DNA of 64,000 nt from an uncultured Eubacteriales bacterium (lineage in GTDB: Bacteria; Bacillota; Clostridia; Oscillospirales; Acutalibacteraceae), in NCBI GenBank assembly GCA_910577755.1, contig CAJTNL010000009.1, positions 1 to 64,000 of the forward strand, given 5' to 3'. Both the position numbers and the translations under genes were made by a program. The notes under the pieces were generated by a model that saw only the letters and a list, made by a program, of their open reading frames with translations, was not told the DNA's origin and made no database searches. Of the stretch, positions 25,231-32,738 are shown in pieces; the stretch's first letter is position 1, and each line of letters starts with the position of its first letter.

Positions 25231-26238
25231 ATGGCTAAAACTGCAAACCAAAAATTGAAGATTCTGTATCTAATGAAAATTTTAATGGAGGAGACTGATG
25301 AACAACATCCTCTTACCATAAAAGCTCTTGTATCAAAGTTAGGTCAATATAATATACGGTCAGAGCGTAAAAGTCTTTACAGTGATATTGAGAATTTACG
25401 ATTATTTGGTATTGATATTGAAAAAATCAATACGCCCATTTGTGCTTATTATGTGGCCAGCCGTTCCTTTGAGATGCCAGAATTAAAGTTGCTGGTAGAT
25501 GCAGTACAATCTTCAAAATTTATTACCCATAAAAAATCGACTGATTTAATACGAAAAATAGAACATCTTACCAGTATTCATGAAGCGCAAAAGCTGCAAC
25601 GGCAGGTTTATATCTCCAATCGAATTAAATCTTTGAATGAATGCATTTATTATAATGTGGATTATTTACATGAGGCCATTGCGCAAAATAAACAAATTAA
25701 ATTTCAATATTTTGAATGGGTAGTAAACTTTAATCAGCCAGAAAAAGTTAGCAAACAATTCCGTAAAGAAGGAGAACGGTACTGTGTCAGTCCATGGGCG
25801 TTATCATGGGACGATGAAAAGTACTATTTGGTTGCATTTGACAGTGAAGCTAATTGTATTAAGCATTACCGTGTGGATAAAATGGCTGCTATTGAAATTC
25901 AAGAAAATGTTCGTGAAGGAAAAGTCCATTTTGAACAGTTCGATCTAGCTGTATATTCGCAGAAAATATTTGGTATGTACGGCGGTCAGGAAGAGCAGAT
26001 TACGTTAAAGCTGGCAAACGAACTGGTAGGTGTGGTTCTTGATAAATTTGGTAGCCAAATTTCTATTTCAAAGTGCGATGAGGATCATATTTTTGTAAAA
26101 ATAAAAGTAGCTGTTAGTCCTCCGTTCATAGGCTGGCTGGCTGGCTTTGGCAGTCAGGCAGTCGTTGTGGAACCTGCCCATCTTGCTTCACAAGTTTGCA
26201 GCACTTTTCAAGAAGCGTTAGCACAATATCAAAATTAA
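25231..26238 (+). CDS. WYL-domain transcriptional regulator
   Basis: The 335-residue protein has an N-terminal winged helix (about 1-75; QKLKILYLMKILMEET, SERKSLYSDIENL), a central linker, a WYL domain (about 140-230) with FQYFEW, RYCVSPWALSWDDEKYYLVAFD and HYRVDKM, and a C-terminal extension (WCX-type). WYL proteins bind nucleotide or nucleic-acid ligands and often control DNA repair or defence genes, but no such genes are close. A TATAAT at 25190-25195 serves as -10 box; just upstream an imperfect dyad (AACGATAATTGTT) overlaps the promoter and could be an autoregulatory site. Confidence 0.88.
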   Translation: MAKTANQKLKILYLMKILMEETDEQHPLTIKALVSKLGQYNIRSERKSLYSDIENLRLFGIDIEKINTPICAYYVASRSFEMPELKLLVDAVQSSKFITHKKSTDLIRKIEHLTSIHEAQKLQRQVYISNRIKSLNECIYYNVDYLHEAIAQNKQIKFQYFEWVVNFNQPEKVSKQFRKEGERYCVSPWALSWDDEKYYLVAFDSEANCIKHYRVDKMAAIEIQENVREGKVHFEQFDLAVYSQKIFGMYGGQEEQITLKLANELVGVVLDKFGSQISISKCDEDHIFVKIKVAVSPPFIGWLAGFGSQAVVVEPAHLASQVCSTFQEALAQYQN

Positions 26239-26315
26239 GAAACTATTTACAATAATTAGATTTTTAAATTCTATGTAAATTTTTTTCATTGCAACATGAA
26301 AATCTATATATGAGC

Positions 26316-26344
26316 TTTACTTTATTAAATGCTTATTGTAAAAT
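26316..26344 (+). promoter_or_regulatory. Probable promoter for pyrH operon
   Basis: TTTACT (26316-26321), a 17-base spacer and TAAAAT (26339-26344) lie 37 bases before the pyrH start. Both boxes are near-consensus only. Confidence 0.45.
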
Positions 26345-26381
26345 ATAGATAGAATTTAATTTGAAAGATGGGGTGTTTTTT

Positions 26382-27086
26382 TTGCAGCCTAAATATAAAA
26401 GGGTTCTTTTAAAATTAAGCGGCGAATCGTTAGCTGGGAAAGAATCCCATGGCCTTGACTTTAATACGGTGCTAAAATTTTGTGAACCGATAAAAACCTG
26501 TGTAGAAATGGGTGTTGAAGTGGCTATAGTTGTAGGCGGCGGCAACTTTTGGAGAGGTCGTAGTAGCGGTAATATGGACAGAACCAGAGCGGATCATATT
26601 GGTATGTTGGCAACGGTTATCAACGCTTTGGGCGTTGCAGATGTATTAGAGCAATTAGGGCTTGATGTACGGGTGCAAACTGCCATTGCTATGCAGGAAG
26701 TAGCAGAGCCTTATATCCGAAATAAAGCGCTTCGCCATTTAGAAAAAGGCAGGGTCGTTGTATTTGGCTGTGGAACAGGCAATCCGTTTTTCTCCACCGA
26801 TACAGGCGCTGCATTGCGTGCTGCGGAAATTGAAGCAAATGTCATTTTAAAAGCAACTATGGTGGACGGTGTTTACGACAGCGACCCAAAAATCAATCCC
26901 AATGCGCTTAAATATGACAGACTTTCGTTTATGGATGTTCTGCGTAAAGACTTGAAAGTTATGGATAGTACCGCAGCGTCACTTTGTAAAGATAACGGTA
27001 TTGCATTATTGGTATTTAGCATTAGTGAGCCGCAAAATATTGTAAAAGCAGTTTGCGGAGAATCGGTAGGTACGTTGGTTGAATAA
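26382..27086 (+). CDS. pyrH: UMP kinase
   Basis: PyrH phosphorylates UMP to UDP using ATP in pyrimidine synthesis. The 234-residue protein shows the amino-acid-kinase fold motifs KRVLLKLSGESLAG, the glycine-rich VVGGGNFWRG, DHIGMLATVINAL and GTGNPFFSTDTGAALRA. The likely start is TTG 26382 with GATGGGG nine bases away; the open frame itself extends seven codons further with no site. Most Firmicutes carry rpsB-tsf directly before pyrH; here those two genes are 20 kb downstream and pyrH begins a unit of its own. Confidence 0.95.
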   Translation: MQPKYKRVLLKLSGESLAGKESHGLDFNTVLKFCEPIKTCVEMGVEVAIVVGGGNFWRGRSSGNMDRTRADHIGMLATVINALGVADVLEQLGLDVRVQTAIAMQEVAEPYIRNKALRHLEKGRVVVFGCGTGNPFFSTDTGAALRAAEIEANVILKATMVDGVYDSDPKINPNALKYDRLSFMDVLRKDLKVMDSTAASLCKDNGIALLVFSISEPQNIVKAVCGESVGTLVE

Positions 27087-27143
27087 TTTTTTGGTATCAC
27101 CTATATAAATATGAAGTAACTGATCAGAAAGGTAATATATGTT

Positions 27144-27698
27144 ATGAAAGAAGTTCTAAAACAAGCTGAAGAAAAAATGCAAAAATCAATTCAAGTTTTA
27201 AGCAATGATTTGAGTACAATACGTGCAGGACGTGCTAATCCTGCTATTTTGGATAAAGTCACTGTTGATTATTATGGAGCGCCGACTGCTATTAACCAAC
27301 TGGCGGCCGTTTCTGTTTCTGAAGCAAGAGTACTGGTGATTCAACCATGGGACGTTTCTTCTCTTGAGAGCATTGAGAAAGCTATCCAACTTGCTGATTT
27401 AGGGATTAATCCTCAAAATGACGGTAAAGTAATACGTCTCACATTTCCGCAACTCACAGAAGAAAGACGCCGTGAAATTGCAAAAGATATTAGTAAAATG
27501 TGCGAAAACGGTAAGGTGGCAATTCGCGCTATCCGCCGTGATGCCATTGAGAAATTAAAAGCAATGAAAAAGGATGGCGATATTACAGAGGATGATTTAA
27601 AAGACGGCGAGAAAAAGACGCAGGATCTGACTGACAAACACTGTAAAGAGGCCGATACTATACATGCCAAAAAAGAAAAAGAAATTTTAGAACTATAA
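27144..27698 (+). CDS. frr: Ribosome recycling factor
   Basis: RRF splits the post-termination ribosome with EF-G. The 184-residue length is standard, and the family sequence is clear: LSTIRAGRANPAILDKVTVDYYG, PLNQ-like TAINQLAAVSV, LTEERRREIAKD and the helix IRAIRRDAIEKLK. It lies 58 bases after pyrH with AGAAAGG upstream, in the usual pyrH-frr-uppS order. Confidence 0.97.
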   Translation: MKEVLKQAEEKMQKSIQVLSNDLSTIRAGRANPAILDKVTVDYYGAPTAINQLAAVSVSEARVLVIQPWDVSSLESIEKAIQLADLGINPQNDGKVIRLTFPQLTEERRREIAKDISKMCENGKVAIRAIRRDAIEKLKAMKKDGDITEDDLKDGEKKTQDLTDKHCKEADTIHAKKEKEILEL

Positions 27699-27719
27699 TC
27701 GTGACAGGCGGTAATTATT

Positions 27720-28445
27720 ATGAATTCTTCGGCTAACCAAGGAGAGCGCCTATTACCGAAACATCTTGCTATTATCATGGACGGCAATGGTCGTTGGGCA
27801 AAAAAACGTTTTATGCCGCGTTCAATGGGGCATAAAGCAGGTGCTGCTAAATTTAAAGCAATTGCTCGGTATTGCAGTAAAATAGGAATTCCTTATTTAA
27901 CCGTATATGCTTTTTCAACAGAAAATTGGAAACGTCCTACGGAAGAAGTGGGTGCTTTAATGGGTTTATTTAAGCAATATTTAAAAGATGCTCTTGAAGA
28001 TTTACTCAATGATGATATTAAAATTCGTTTTTTAGGTGATACTTCCGTATTTTCTTCTGATTTGCAGGAATTAATTGCAGAAACGATTCAAATAGGTGAG
28101 AAACGTACCGGTATGGTTTTGAACCTTGCAATGAATTATGGAAGCAGGGCAGAGATTACCCGTGCCGCAAAGTCTTTGGCAGAGCAGGTTCAACATGGCA
28201 TATTACAACCGCAGGATATTACCGAGAAACTGTTGTCAGAGCATATGTATACCTACGGACAGCCGGATCCTGATTTAATTATTCGTCCTAGCGGAGAGTG
28301 CAGACTTTCTAACTTTCTACTATGGCAGTCGGCCTATGCGGAATATATTTTTATAGACGTTTTATGGCCGGACTTTACAACGAAACATTTAGAAGATTGT
28401 TTGCATGAATTTACTATGCGTAACAGAAGATTCGGAGGTGTCTGA
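27720..28445 (+). CDS. uppS: Undecaprenyl diphosphate synthase
   Basis: UppS adds eight isopentenyl units to farnesyl diphosphate to make the C55 carrier for cell-wall synthesis. The 241 residues carry the cis-prenyltransferase motifs: HLAIIMDGNGRWAKKR (with the catalytic Asp), TVYAFSTENWKRP, and LIIRPSGECRLSNFLLWQ near 188-205. It uses the isoprenoid made by Dxs, Dxr and IspG, all encoded in this window. Its stop is one base before the cdsA start. Confidence 0.97.
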   Translation: MNSSANQGERLLPKHLAIIMDGNGRWAKKRFMPRSMGHKAGAAKFKAIARYCSKIGIPYLTVYAFSTENWKRPTEEVGALMGLFKQYLKDALEDLLNDDIKIRFLGDTSVFSSDLQELIAETIQIGEKRTGMVLNLAMNYGSRAEITRAAKSLAEQVQHGILQPQDITEKLLSEHMYTYGQPDPDLIIRPSGECRLSNFLLWQSAYAEYIFIDVLWPDFTTKHLEDCLHEFTMRNRRFGGV

Positions 28446-28446
28446 T

Positions 28447-29286
28447 TTGTTTAAGAGGACGCTTTCCGGCTTTTTGGTAGTAGGAGTTTTATCAGCTATT
28501 ATTGGTATTCAGTATCTTTCTGAGCATTTTTTGAATTTTGAGTATTCTTTAAATATGATGATAGCGCTCATTACAGTAACGGCGGTTTATGAATTGGTTT
28601 CAGCAGTGGGTCTGCGCAAAGATTTTGCGTTTTTAATACCCTGTTTGTTATTTGCAGCAGCAATACCCCTGATACCTGACCTGTATTGGTCTATGTTTAC
28701 ATATTTCCTTTTTACAGTTATCATACTGGTTTCTGCTATTTATCATTACAAAAAAGTGCAGTTTCAGGATATTGTTGTGGCATTTAGTATGACGCTGGTA
28801 ATTACAACCGCATTAAATACCGCATCTTTAATGAGGTATTTAGATCCACTGCATTATATGCTATACGTAGTTATGGCGTTTTTTGGAGCATGGTTTACAG
28901 ATGTTGGTGCATATTTTGTGGGAAGTTTTATCGGTAAACATAAATTATGTCCAAATATTAGTCCTAAAAAAACAGTAGAGGGTGCAATTGGAGGAATTAT
29001 TGCTAACATTGGCTTGATGATGCTGTTAGGCTTGTTATATAATAGTATCTTTTTTCAGTTGCAGCTTACCATGTCTTATCTGGCGCTTGCTATTATTGGG
29101 GGTATTGCGTCCGTTTTGTCTATGATAGGAGATCTCAGTTTTTCGATTATCAAACGCATATATAATGTGAAAGATTTTGGTAATTTAATCCCTGGTCACG
29201 GTGGTATGTTGGATCGTTTCGACAGTGTTATTATTGTTGGACCGTTTATTTACCTGTTTCTCCACTTATTACCTGTGATTTTATAA
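28447..29286 (+). CDS. cdsA: Phosphatidate cytidylyltransferase
   Basis: CdsA makes CDP-diacylglycerol for phospholipid synthesis. The 279-residue membrane protein has about eight hydrophobic spans and the C-terminal signature SMIGDLSFSIIKRIYNVKDFGNLIPGHGGMLDRFDS-like region near 234-268 that defines the family. The start is TTG 28447, six bases after GGAGGTG inside the uppS 3' end and one base after the uppS stop; an upstream in-frame start would overlap uppS by 40 bases and lacks a site. Confidence 0.95.
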   Translation: MFKRTLSGFLVVGVLSAIIGIQYLSEHFLNFEYSLNMMIALITVTAVYELVSAVGLRKDFAFLIPCLLFAAAIPLIPDLYWSMFTYFLFTVIILVSAIYHYKKVQFQDIVVAFSMTLVITTALNTASLMRYLDPLHYMLYVVMAFFGAWFTDVGAYFVGSFIGKHKLCPNISPKKTVEGAIGGIIANIGLMMLLGLLYNSIFFQLQLTMSYLALAIIGGIASVLSMIGDLSFSIIKRIYNVKDFGNLIPGHGGMLDRFDSVIIVGPFIYLFLHLLPVIL

Positions 29287-29323
29287 AATTGTTTGAAATA
29301 AAATAACAGATTGGTGAATAATA

Positions 29324-30472
29324 ATGGAAAAGAAGCTTTCTATTTTAGGTTCTACCGGATCTATTGGTTGCCAAACATTAGATGTTGTGCGAGGTATGGG
29401 AATGAAGGTAGTAGCCCTTGCGGCGCACCGGAATATTACCCTCCTTGAAAAGCAAATACGAGAATTTATGCCGCAACTTGTTGCGGTTTTTGATTTAGAG
29501 GCAGCAAGGCAGCTGCAAATCGCGGTAAAAGATTTGCCTGTAAAGGTAGTTTCCGGTATGGAAGGGTTATGCTTTGCTGCAACAGCAGAACATGCAGATT
29601 TGGTACTGAATGCTGTTGTTGGCATGGTTGGCTTACGCCCAACTTTAGCAGCAGTTGAAGCAAAAAAAGATGTTGCCTTAGCAAATAAAGAAACTTTAGT
29701 TGCAGGAGGAGCATTGGTAATGAAAGCCGCTGAAAAAAATGGTGTGCGTATTATTCCAGTGGACAGCGAGCATTCAGCCATATTTCAGTGTTTGTACGGT
29801 TGTACCGATCATAAGCAATTGAAAAGAATCATCTTAACGGCATCAGGTGGACCTTGTTTTGGCAAAACCAAAGATGAACTTGAACATGTAACGGCAGAGC
29901 AAGCGTTACAGCATCCCAATTGGGATATGGGGGCAAAGGTTACCATTGATTCCGCTACAATGATGAATAAAGGTCTAGAGTTGATTGAGGCAGCTTGGCT
30001 GTTTTCTATGCCAATGGAGCAATTGGATGTGGTGGTGCATCGTGAAAGTATTGTTCATTCCATGATTGAGTATCAGGATCATTCGGTGCTTGCACAATTA
30101 AGTGTACCAGATATGAGAATTCCAATTCAATATGCTATTACCTTTCCCGACCGTTATCTTTCATCTGTAAAGCAGTTGGATTTGACTCAATGGGGGCAGT
30201 TATCCTTTTATAAGCCGGATTATGAAACGTTTCGTTGTTTGGATGCGTGCAGACAGGCGTTTATACGTGGAGGTACGGCTCCGGCAGCAGTAAACGGGGC
30301 CAATGAAGAAGCGGTAAAGTTATTTTTACAGAACCGTATCGGTTTTCTTTCTATTGGTGATTTTGTAGCCGGAGTTATGGAAAAACATAAGGTAGAAGCT
30401 GTCACATGTGTGGAGGATGTTTTACAGGCTGATACAGAAGCACGTCTCTATGTGTCAGAATCTATTTGTTAA
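29324..30472 (+). CDS. dxr: 1-deoxy-D-xylulose 5-phosphate reductoisomerase
   Basis: Dxr (IspC) makes MEP from DXP with NADPH, the committing step of the MEP pathway. The 382-residue enzyme has the NADPH motif LGSTGSIGCQTLDV at 8-21, the metal and substrate segment PVDSEHSAIFQCL near 145-157, SASGGPC-like TASGGPCF near 176, and GAKVTIDSATMMNKGLE near 205-221. Order uppS-cdsA-dxr-rseP is conserved in Firmicutes. Confidence 0.97.
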   Translation: MEKKLSILGSTGSIGCQTLDVVRGMGMKVVALAAHRNITLLEKQIREFMPQLVAVFDLEAARQLQIAVKDLPVKVVSGMEGLCFAATAEHADLVLNAVVGMVGLRPTLAAVEAKKDVALANKETLVAGGALVMKAAEKNGVRIIPVDSEHSAIFQCLYGCTDHKQLKRIILTASGGPCFGKTKDELEHVTAEQALQHPNWDMGAKVTIDSATMMNKGLELIEAAWLFSMPMEQLDVVVHRESIVHSMIEYQDHSVLAQLSVPDMRIPIQYAITFPDRYLSSVKQLDLTQWGQLSFYKPDYETFRCLDACRQAFIRGGTAPAAVNGANEEAVKLFLQNRIGFLSIGDFVAGVMEKHKVEAVTCVEDVLQADTEARLYVSESIC

Positions 30473-30483
30473 ATTAAAAGAAG

Positions 30484-31551
30484 GTGATTTTCATTATTGT
30501 CTTACTCATTATCATAGCGATATTGGCGTTTACATTTGTGGTGTTTATACATGAGCTTGGTCATTTTTTAACGGCAAAATGGTGTGGTATACGAGTCAAT
30601 GAATTTGCAATTGGTATGGGTCCGCGTATTATAAAGTGGGGGAAAAAAGAAACAAAGTACTCCATTCGGTTATTTCCCATCGGAGGATTTTGCGCAATGG
30701 AGGGTGAAGATGCAAAAAGTGATGATGAACGGGCTTTTGGAAATAAATCTGTAGGTAAGCGCATGATTGTTGTCTGTGCTGGTGCTACGATGAATATTTT
30801 GCTTGGTTTTATTTTAGCGTTAATATTGTCTGTGCAGCAGCCAGCTTTTGCTTCTACCCGAATTAGTGCGTTTCATGAAGACGGTTCTGCCTTACAAAGC
30901 GCCGGTATTGAGGTGGGAGATGAATTGTATTCTGTAAATGGGTATCGTGTTTTTAGCGGAACAGACTTACAGTTTGCTCTTGCGACTGCAAATCCCGAGG
31001 CAGTGGATTTTATGGTATTACGGGGTTCGGAAAAGCTGACGTATCAAGCTGTAAAGTTGAATACAAGGGAGATTGATGGACAAATCAGTCCAATTTTAGA
31101 TTTTAAAGTGTTCCCCGTTGAAAAAAACTTTGCAACGACCATTACAAACGCATGTAAAGATACTGTCTCTACTGTTCGAATGGTGTGGTCTAGTTTAGCT
31201 GGAATTGTAACGGGACGATTTAGCCTCAATCAGCTTTCTGGTCCGGTTGGTGTAGCGGGTGCTATTACACAGGCGGCTTCGGTAGGTTTAGAAACCGGTT
31301 TTATAACAGCATTAAATAATATTTTAAATATCATGATGATGATTACACTGAATCTTGGTGTTGTCAATTTATTGCCACTTCCGGCTTTAGATGGTGGCCG
31401 CATGATATTTTTAATTATAGAGGCTATACGCCGCAAACCAATGAATCCTAAATATGAGGGATGGGTACATGCGGCTGGATTTATAGCGTTGATGGGTTTT
31501 ATGTTACTCATTACGTTTGGCGATATTGCTCGTCTGTTTGGGTGGAATTAG
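30484..31551 (+). CDS. rseP: RseP-type site-2 membrane metalloprotease
   Basis: RseP (RasP in Bacillus) cleaves membrane proteins, such as anti-sigma factors and signal-peptide remnants, inside the bilayer. The 355 residues show HELGH at 23-27, a PDZ domain (about 120-195), and the second metal motif NLLPLPALDGGR near 296-307. The start is unclear: GTG 30484 is the only ATG/GTG/TTG near the N-terminus but overlaps the apparent ribosome site AAGGTGAT at 30481-30488, which would instead fit an ATT at 30493 or 30496. The family assignment is not affected. Confidence 0.93.
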   Translation: MIFIIVLLIIIAILAFTFVVFIHELGHFLTAKWCGIRVNEFAIGMGPRIIKWGKKETKYSIRLFPIGGFCAMEGEDAKSDDERAFGNKSVGKRMIVVCAGATMNILLGFILALILSVQQPAFASTRISAFHEDGSALQSAGIEVGDELYSVNGYRVFSGTDLQFALATANPEAVDFMVLRGSEKLTYQAVKLNTREIDGQISPILDFKVFPVEKNFATTITNACKDTVSTVRMVWSSLAGIVTGRFSLNQLSGPVGVAGAITQAASVGLETGFITALNNILNIMMMITLNLGVVNLLPLPALDGGRMIFLIIEAIRRKPMNPKYEGWVHAAGFIALMGFMLLITFGDIARLFGWN

Positions 31552-31569
31552 GATAAAACAGCATGAAAC

Positions 31570-31608
31570 ACAACCGGATTTTGAAAAGAAATTTGGTTGT
31601 TTTTTTTC
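31570..31608 (+). terminator. Intrinsic terminator after rseP
   Basis: ACAACCGGATTT (31570-31581) pairs with AAATTTGGTTGT (31589-31600) through 12 bp with two G-T pairs, followed by seven T. It separates rseP from ispG. Confidence 0.85.
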
Positions 31609-31636
31609 TGCAAACAAACAATAAAAATGGTATAAT
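31608..31636 (+). promoter_or_regulatory. Extended -10 promoter for ispG-polC
   Basis: TATAAT (31631-31636) preceded by TGG makes an extended -10 element; the -35 position (31608-31613, CTGCAA) is poor. It lies just behind the rseP terminator, so ispG-polC likely forms its own transcript. Confidence 0.55.
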
Positions 31637-31675
31637 AATAAAAATATAGCAAGCGGCTAAAATGGGGGTATTTTT

Positions 31676-32737
31676 ATCAACAGACGTTATAGTAAGACAA
31701 TTTATGCAGGCGATTTAGCAATTGGTGGGAATGCAAAAATTAGTGTACAGTCTATGCTTAATGCAGCGCCGGATGATATTGCCGGCAATGTTGCACAGGC
31801 GATTGCTTTGCAACAGGCTGGCTGTGAGATTGTACGCATAGCAATCCCTGAAAAAAATGCTGTTCGTTTAATTTATGCCATTAAGGAAGCGGTTACGATT
31901 CCAGTAGTTGCAGATATTCATTTTGACTATCGCTTGGCGTTAGAAGCAGCGGCGGCAGGTGTTGATAAAATCAGAATTAATCCTGGTAATATCGGATCTG
32001 ATGATCACATAAAAGCAGTTGCTCAAGTTTGTCAGCAAAAGCAGATTCCCATCCGTATTGGGGTAAATTCTGGATCAGTTGAAAAGGAGCTTTTGCGTAA
32101 ATATGGAGGTCCCACTCCGAAGGCATTATGTGAAAGTGCATTGCGTCATGCTGCCTTATTGGAAAAATTTGATTTCTACGATATTGTATTGTCTATTAAA
32201 TCTTCTGATGTCGGTACTATGATTGAGGCATATGAGCAAACTGCGGAACAGTGTGAGTATCCTCTGCATTTAGGAGTAACGGAAGCCGGTACTGAGCGCA
32301 TGGGGTTGGTCAAGTCTGCCATTGGAATTGGTTCTTTATTACAACGTGGTATTGGTGATACTATTCGGGTTTCTTTAACAGCAGATCCTGTTAAGGAGAT
32401 TGCAGCAGGTATGGATATTTTAAAAGCGCTAGGTATACGGAATGCAGGTCCTCAATTTATTTCTTGCCCTTCCTGTGGAAGAGCAAAAATAGATTTGATT
32501 GGAATTGCCAACGAGGTTGAAAACCGGCTAAAAGATTATAAAAAATCTATAAAAATTGCAGTTATGGGATGTGCAGTAAATGGTCCAGGTGAAGCACGAG
32601 AGGCGGATATTGGAATCGCTGGAGGCGATGGTGTAGGGTTGATTTTTAAAAAAGGTCAAATTATTAAAAAAGTACCAGAGGAAGCTTTGATTGATTCTTT
32701 AATAAAAGAAATTTTGAATATGGATAGGAAAGAGTAA
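31676..32737 (+). CDS. ispG: 4-hydroxy-3-methylbut-2-en-1-yl diphosphate synthase, apparent ATC start
   Basis: IspG is the [4Fe-4S] enzyme that makes HMBPP in the MEP pathway. Conserved parts include NAKISVQSM, ADIHFDYRLAL, DKIRINPGNIG, IRIGVNSGS, and the cluster cysteines in SCPSCGR and MGCAVNGPGE. The conserved N-terminus (NRRYSKTIYAGDLAIGG) lies upstream of the first ATG (31754). In that frame a TAA at 31658 is followed by no ATG, GTG or TTG before 31754. The best start is ATC 31676, seven bases after GGGGG at 31664-31668, giving 353 residues. A sequencing error at the start codon is the main alternative; starting at ATG 31754 would remove about 26 conserved residues. Confidence 0.88.
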   Translation: MNRRYSKTIYAGDLAIGGNAKISVQSMLNAAPDDIAGNVAQAIALQQAGCEIVRIAIPEKNAVRLIYAIKEAVTIPVVADIHFDYRLALEAAAAGVDKIRINPGNIGSDDHIKAVAQVCQQKQIPIRIGVNSGSVEKELLRKYGGPTPKALCESALRHAALLEKFDFYDIVLSIKSSDVGTMIEAYEQTAEQCEYPLHLGVTEAGTERMGLVKSAIGIGSLLQRGIGDTIRVSLTADPVKEIAAGMDILKALGIRNAGPQFISCPSCGRAKIDLIGIANEVENRLKDYKKSIKIAVMGCAVNGPGEAREADIGIAGGDGVGLIFKKGQIIKKVPEEALIDSLIKEILNMDRKE

Positions 32738-32738
32738 T

